A DNA stretch of 64,000 nt from Bacillota bacterium (GTDB lineage: Bacteria > Sysuimicrobiota > Sysuimicrobiia > Sysuimicrobiales > Segetimicrobiaceae), in the NCBI GenBank assembly GCA_021324295.1, contig JAJPJJ010000037.1, forward strand, positions 1 to 64,000. Direction: 5' to 3'. Made by a program: the position numbers and the translations under genes. The notes under the pieces are model-generated. The model saw only the letters and a program-made list of their open reading frames with translations. It ran no database searches and had not been told where the DNA came from. How positions within the stretch are numbered: position 1 is the first letter of the stretch; each line of letters starts with the position of its first letter. Shown piece after piece: positions 62,372-64,000 of this stretch.

Positions 62372-62798
62372 CGTCTCGCTGCCTCCTTTAGCTCATTCAA
62401 AGGCCCGGGCCCCCATCGGCCGCAGCATAACGCTTCACGTCCCCTGCCGTTTCCCCACGTGCGGGCCCCGGGGGTCCAAAGGCCCGGGCCCCCATCGGCC
62501 GCAGCATAACGCTTCACGTCCCCTGCCGTTTCCCCACGTGCGGGCCCCGGGGGTCCAAAGGCCCGGGCCCCCATCGCACGGAGCGCGATCCTTCACGTCC
62601 ACTGCCGTCAGTCCACGTCGCGAGACCGGAGAGGGGCCCGGGCCCCCATCGGCCGCGGCATCCGCCGGACAAGGCGTTTCGCTTCCGCCGCCGGTCGCCG
62701 ACGTCGCGATCCCATCGCCGCCCTTCCACGTTGCGCCCCTCCCACGCACAGCGCCGGCCCGGAGGACCGGGTCGGCGGCCGGCCCGGCGGCGGTGTGC
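62372..62798. other. Long intra-operon gap between argC and argJ
   Basis: These 427 bases carry no supported gene. Bases 62402-62656 hold the 79-bp repeat array; 62657-62798 show nothing recognisable. Other gaps in the operon are at most about 100 bp, so this one is exceptional. A structured RNA, an internal promoter or an expanded repeat are possible; the strong ribosome binding site of argJ starts just after the array. Confidence 0.7.
62402..62656. repeat. 79-bp tandem repeat array inside the arginine operon
   Basis: Two copies, 62402-62480 and 62481-62559, are identical over all 79 bases. A third, diverged copy of about 75 bases (62560-62634) keeps GGCCCGGGCCCCCATCG and a CTTCACGTCC-ACTGCCGT core. 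A fourth copy begins at 62635 (GGCCCGGGCCCCCATCGGCC) and then diverges. Each unit contains the palindromes GGCCCGGGCC and, in the exact copies, CACGTG. The period is not a multiple of three and no frame is favoured, so it is not coding. It lies between the argC stop and the argJ start, transcribed as part of the operon. Confidence 0.88.
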
Positions 62799-63842
62799 CT
62801 AGGGATACAGGCCGGGGACGCGGAGCCCCGTCTCCTCGGGGAATCCGCACATGACGTTGAGGTTCTGGACCGCCTGCCCGGCCGCCCCCTTCCCGAGGTT
62901 GTCGAGCGCGGCGATCGCCACGGCCCACTGCGCGCGCGGATCGATGCGCACGGCCACGTCGCAGAAGTTGCTGCCCATCGTCGCCTTGGTCTGCGGCAGC
63001 GTCTCCCCGAGGAGGGCGCGCACGAACGGCTCACGGGCGTACGCGTCCCGGTACAGCGCCGCCGCCGCCCCGGGGTCGAGTGGACGCACGAGCGGGGCGT
63101 ACGCGGTCACGAGGATGCCGCGGGCCATCGGGACGAGGTGCGGCACGAATGTCACGCGCGTCTCGCCGCCCCCCGCCGCCGCCAGCTCCTGCTCGATCTC
63201 CGCTGTGTGGGCGTGTCGTGGGACGCTGTACGCCCGCACGTCGTCGCTCGCCTCGGCGAACGGGTGCCCGCCGCCGGCGCCGCCGCGGCCGGCGCCCGAG
63301 ATGCCGGACTTGGCGTCCACGATGATATGCTGGCCGCAGACCCCCGCGCGCAGCAACGGGACGAGCGCGAGGAGGGCTGCGGCCGGGTAGCACCCCGGGT
63401 CGGCGACGAGGCGGGCCGTGCGGATGCGGTCCCGGTACAGCTCCGTGAGGCCGTACACCGCTTCGGCGAGGTAGCGCGGGGCGATGTGCGTAAAATCATA
63501 CCACGCCGGGTACAGCGCCGGGTCCCGCAGCCGGAAGTCCGCGCCCACGTCGATTACGCGGACGCCGCGCTCGAGGAGGTCGGGGACGAGCGCCATCGAC
63601 TTCCCGCTCGGGAGCGAGACGATGGCGAGGTCGGAGTCGCGGCCGATCGCCGCAGCGTCCGCAGCCTCGGTCTCGAGATCCACGAAGCCGCGCAGGTTGG
63701 GATAGAGATCCGCGAGGCGCTGCCCCTGGCGTGTCTCGGCGGTGACGTGGACGAGCCGGACGTGCGGGTGGCCGGCCAGAAGCCGGATCGCCTCCGCCCC
63801 TCCGTACCCCGATGCCCCGATGACGCTGACCCGGATCGCCAC
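62799..63842 (-). CDS. argC: N-acetyl-gamma-glutamyl-phosphate reductase
   Basis: The protein has 347 residues. It reduces N-acetylglutamyl phosphate with NADPH. The dinucleotide motif is VIGASGYGGAEAIRLL (residues 7-22), and the catalytic Cys151 is in VADPGCYPAA. SGISGAGRGGAGGGHPFAEASDDVRAY is family-typical, as is the His of PHLVPMARGI. GTG 63842 is preceded by GAGGG. It is the first gene of the operon and lies about 20 nt after the predicted transcription start. Confidence 0.96.
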   Translation of the reverse strand: MAIRVSVIGASGYGGAEAIRLLAGHPHVRLVHVTAETRQGQRLADLYPNLRGFVDLETEAADAAAIGRDSDLAIVSLPSGKSMALVPDLLERGVRVIDVGADFRLRDPALYPAWYDFTHIAPRYLAEAVYGLTELYRDRIRTARLVADPGCYPAAALLALVPLLRAGVCGQHIIVDAKSGISGAGRGGAGGGHPFAEASDDVRAYSVPRHAHTAEIEQELAAAGGGETRVTFVPHLVPMARGILVTAYAPLVRPLDPGAAAALYRDAYAREPFVRALLGETLPQTKATMGSNFCDVAVRIDPRAQWAVAIAALDNLGKGAAGQAVQNLNVMCGFPEETGLRVPGLYP

Positions 63843-63862
63843 GGCCGCCCTCTGCGCGGAAT

Positions 63863-63897
63863 GGCATAATTATACCTACCAGTGCATAAATTTGCAA
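63863..63897 (-). promoter_or_regulatory. arg operon promoter overlapped by two ARG-box-like sites
   Basis: On the minus strand TTGCAA (63897-63892) and TATAAT (63874-63869) are separated by exactly 17 bp, a near-consensus sigma-70 promoter. TGCATAAATTTGCA (63883-63896) matches the Bacillus-type ARG-box pattern TGMATWWWWATKCA at 13 of 14 positions and overlaps the -35. GGCATAATTATACC (63863-63876) matches at 11 of 14 and covers the -10. The two centres are 20 bp apart, close to the spacing of paired ARG boxes. ArgR bound here would block RNA polymerase. Confidence 0.85.
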
Positions 63898-64000
63898 GTC
63901 GCGCCGCCCCGCCCTCGACTCACCGGCCGCGGCACGCGCGGTTGGTGAGGACCGCAGCCCGCCACCCACGAGGAGCTGCAGGCTCGTCGCCGCCCCGCCC

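Noticed and set aside
62402-62656. CRISPR array
   Set aside because: The repeats are directly adjacent 79-bp units without unique spacers, and no cas gene is present.
62350-62800. Short reading frames on the minus strand through the 79-bp repeats
   Set aside because: The repeat period is not a multiple of three, so the frame changes each unit, and the frames have no family match; the repetition is at the DNA or RNA level.

Overview
The window is GC-rich bacterial DNA, dense with genes, with many start codons overlapping the preceding stop (GTGA and ATGA junctions). No rRNA, tRNA, CRISPR array, transposase or phage gene was seen. The housekeeping backbone, rpoD-dnaG ... dgt-ppdK-glyS-glyQ-recO-cdd ... 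dgkA-ybeY, is the order found in Firmicutes and relatives. The ctaE-qcrC-qcrA-qcrB respiratory order is that of Actinobacteria. Together these suggest an aerobic member of a deep Gram-positive-related (Terrabacteria) lineage, possibly an uncultivated phylum such as CSP1-3/Sysuimicrobiota. That placement is inference.

Layout. 0-5.8 kb: a P-type-ATPase-like protein that has lost its catalytic motifs, divergent from a small membrane-anchored protein; an MFS transporter; a DUF892 ferritin-like protein; and a conserved small gene broken by an amber codon. 6.0-13.7 kb: two convergent respiratory operons, ctaC-ctaD-ctaF (+) and ctaE-qcrC-qcrA-qcrB-ctaG (-), sufficient for the core of a cytochrome bc complex plus an aa3-type oxidase. 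13.8-17.6 kb: a D-2-hydroxyacid dehydrogenase, a CsaA-like protein, an M19 dipeptidase-like protein and an Ldh-type dehydrogenase. 17.8-20.8 kb: dnaG-rpoD, preceded by an intrinsic terminator 16 nt before the dnaG start. 20.9-26.0 kb: a branched-chain amino acid ABC operon with livM and livG fused. 26.6-31.2 kb: a second A-type oxidase operon with two consecutive subunit III genes. 31.3-37.6 kb: a six-gene operon joining a polyamine-type ABC transporter to AroM-like and HpaB-like genes. 37.9-39.3 kb: a processive-type glycosyltransferase.

39.4-48.4 kb returns to housekeeping: dgt, ppdK, glyS, glyQ, a small membrane protein, recO and cdd. 48.4-52.5 kb holds a GAF histidine kinase and NarL-type regulator, an SDR and a divergent QueA-like protein. 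52.5-55.2 kb holds a CNNM/CorC transporter, dgkA and ybeY. 55.4-63.9 kb is an arginine operon, argC-J-B-D-G-H-R, read leftward from a near-consensus sigma-70 promoter overlapped by two ARG-box-like sites. Its repressor gene argR is last, so autoregulation is likely. No argF is present. Between argC and argJ lies a 79-bp tandem repeat array.

Most genes fall into two themes: aerobic energy metabolism, and conserved information-processing and amino-acid genes into which accessory transport and redox operons have been placed. Best leads for new biology are the pseudo-ATPase locus, the 79-bp repeats inside the arg operon, the HpaB/AroM/ABC operon, and the cysteine-bearing GAF sensor kinase.
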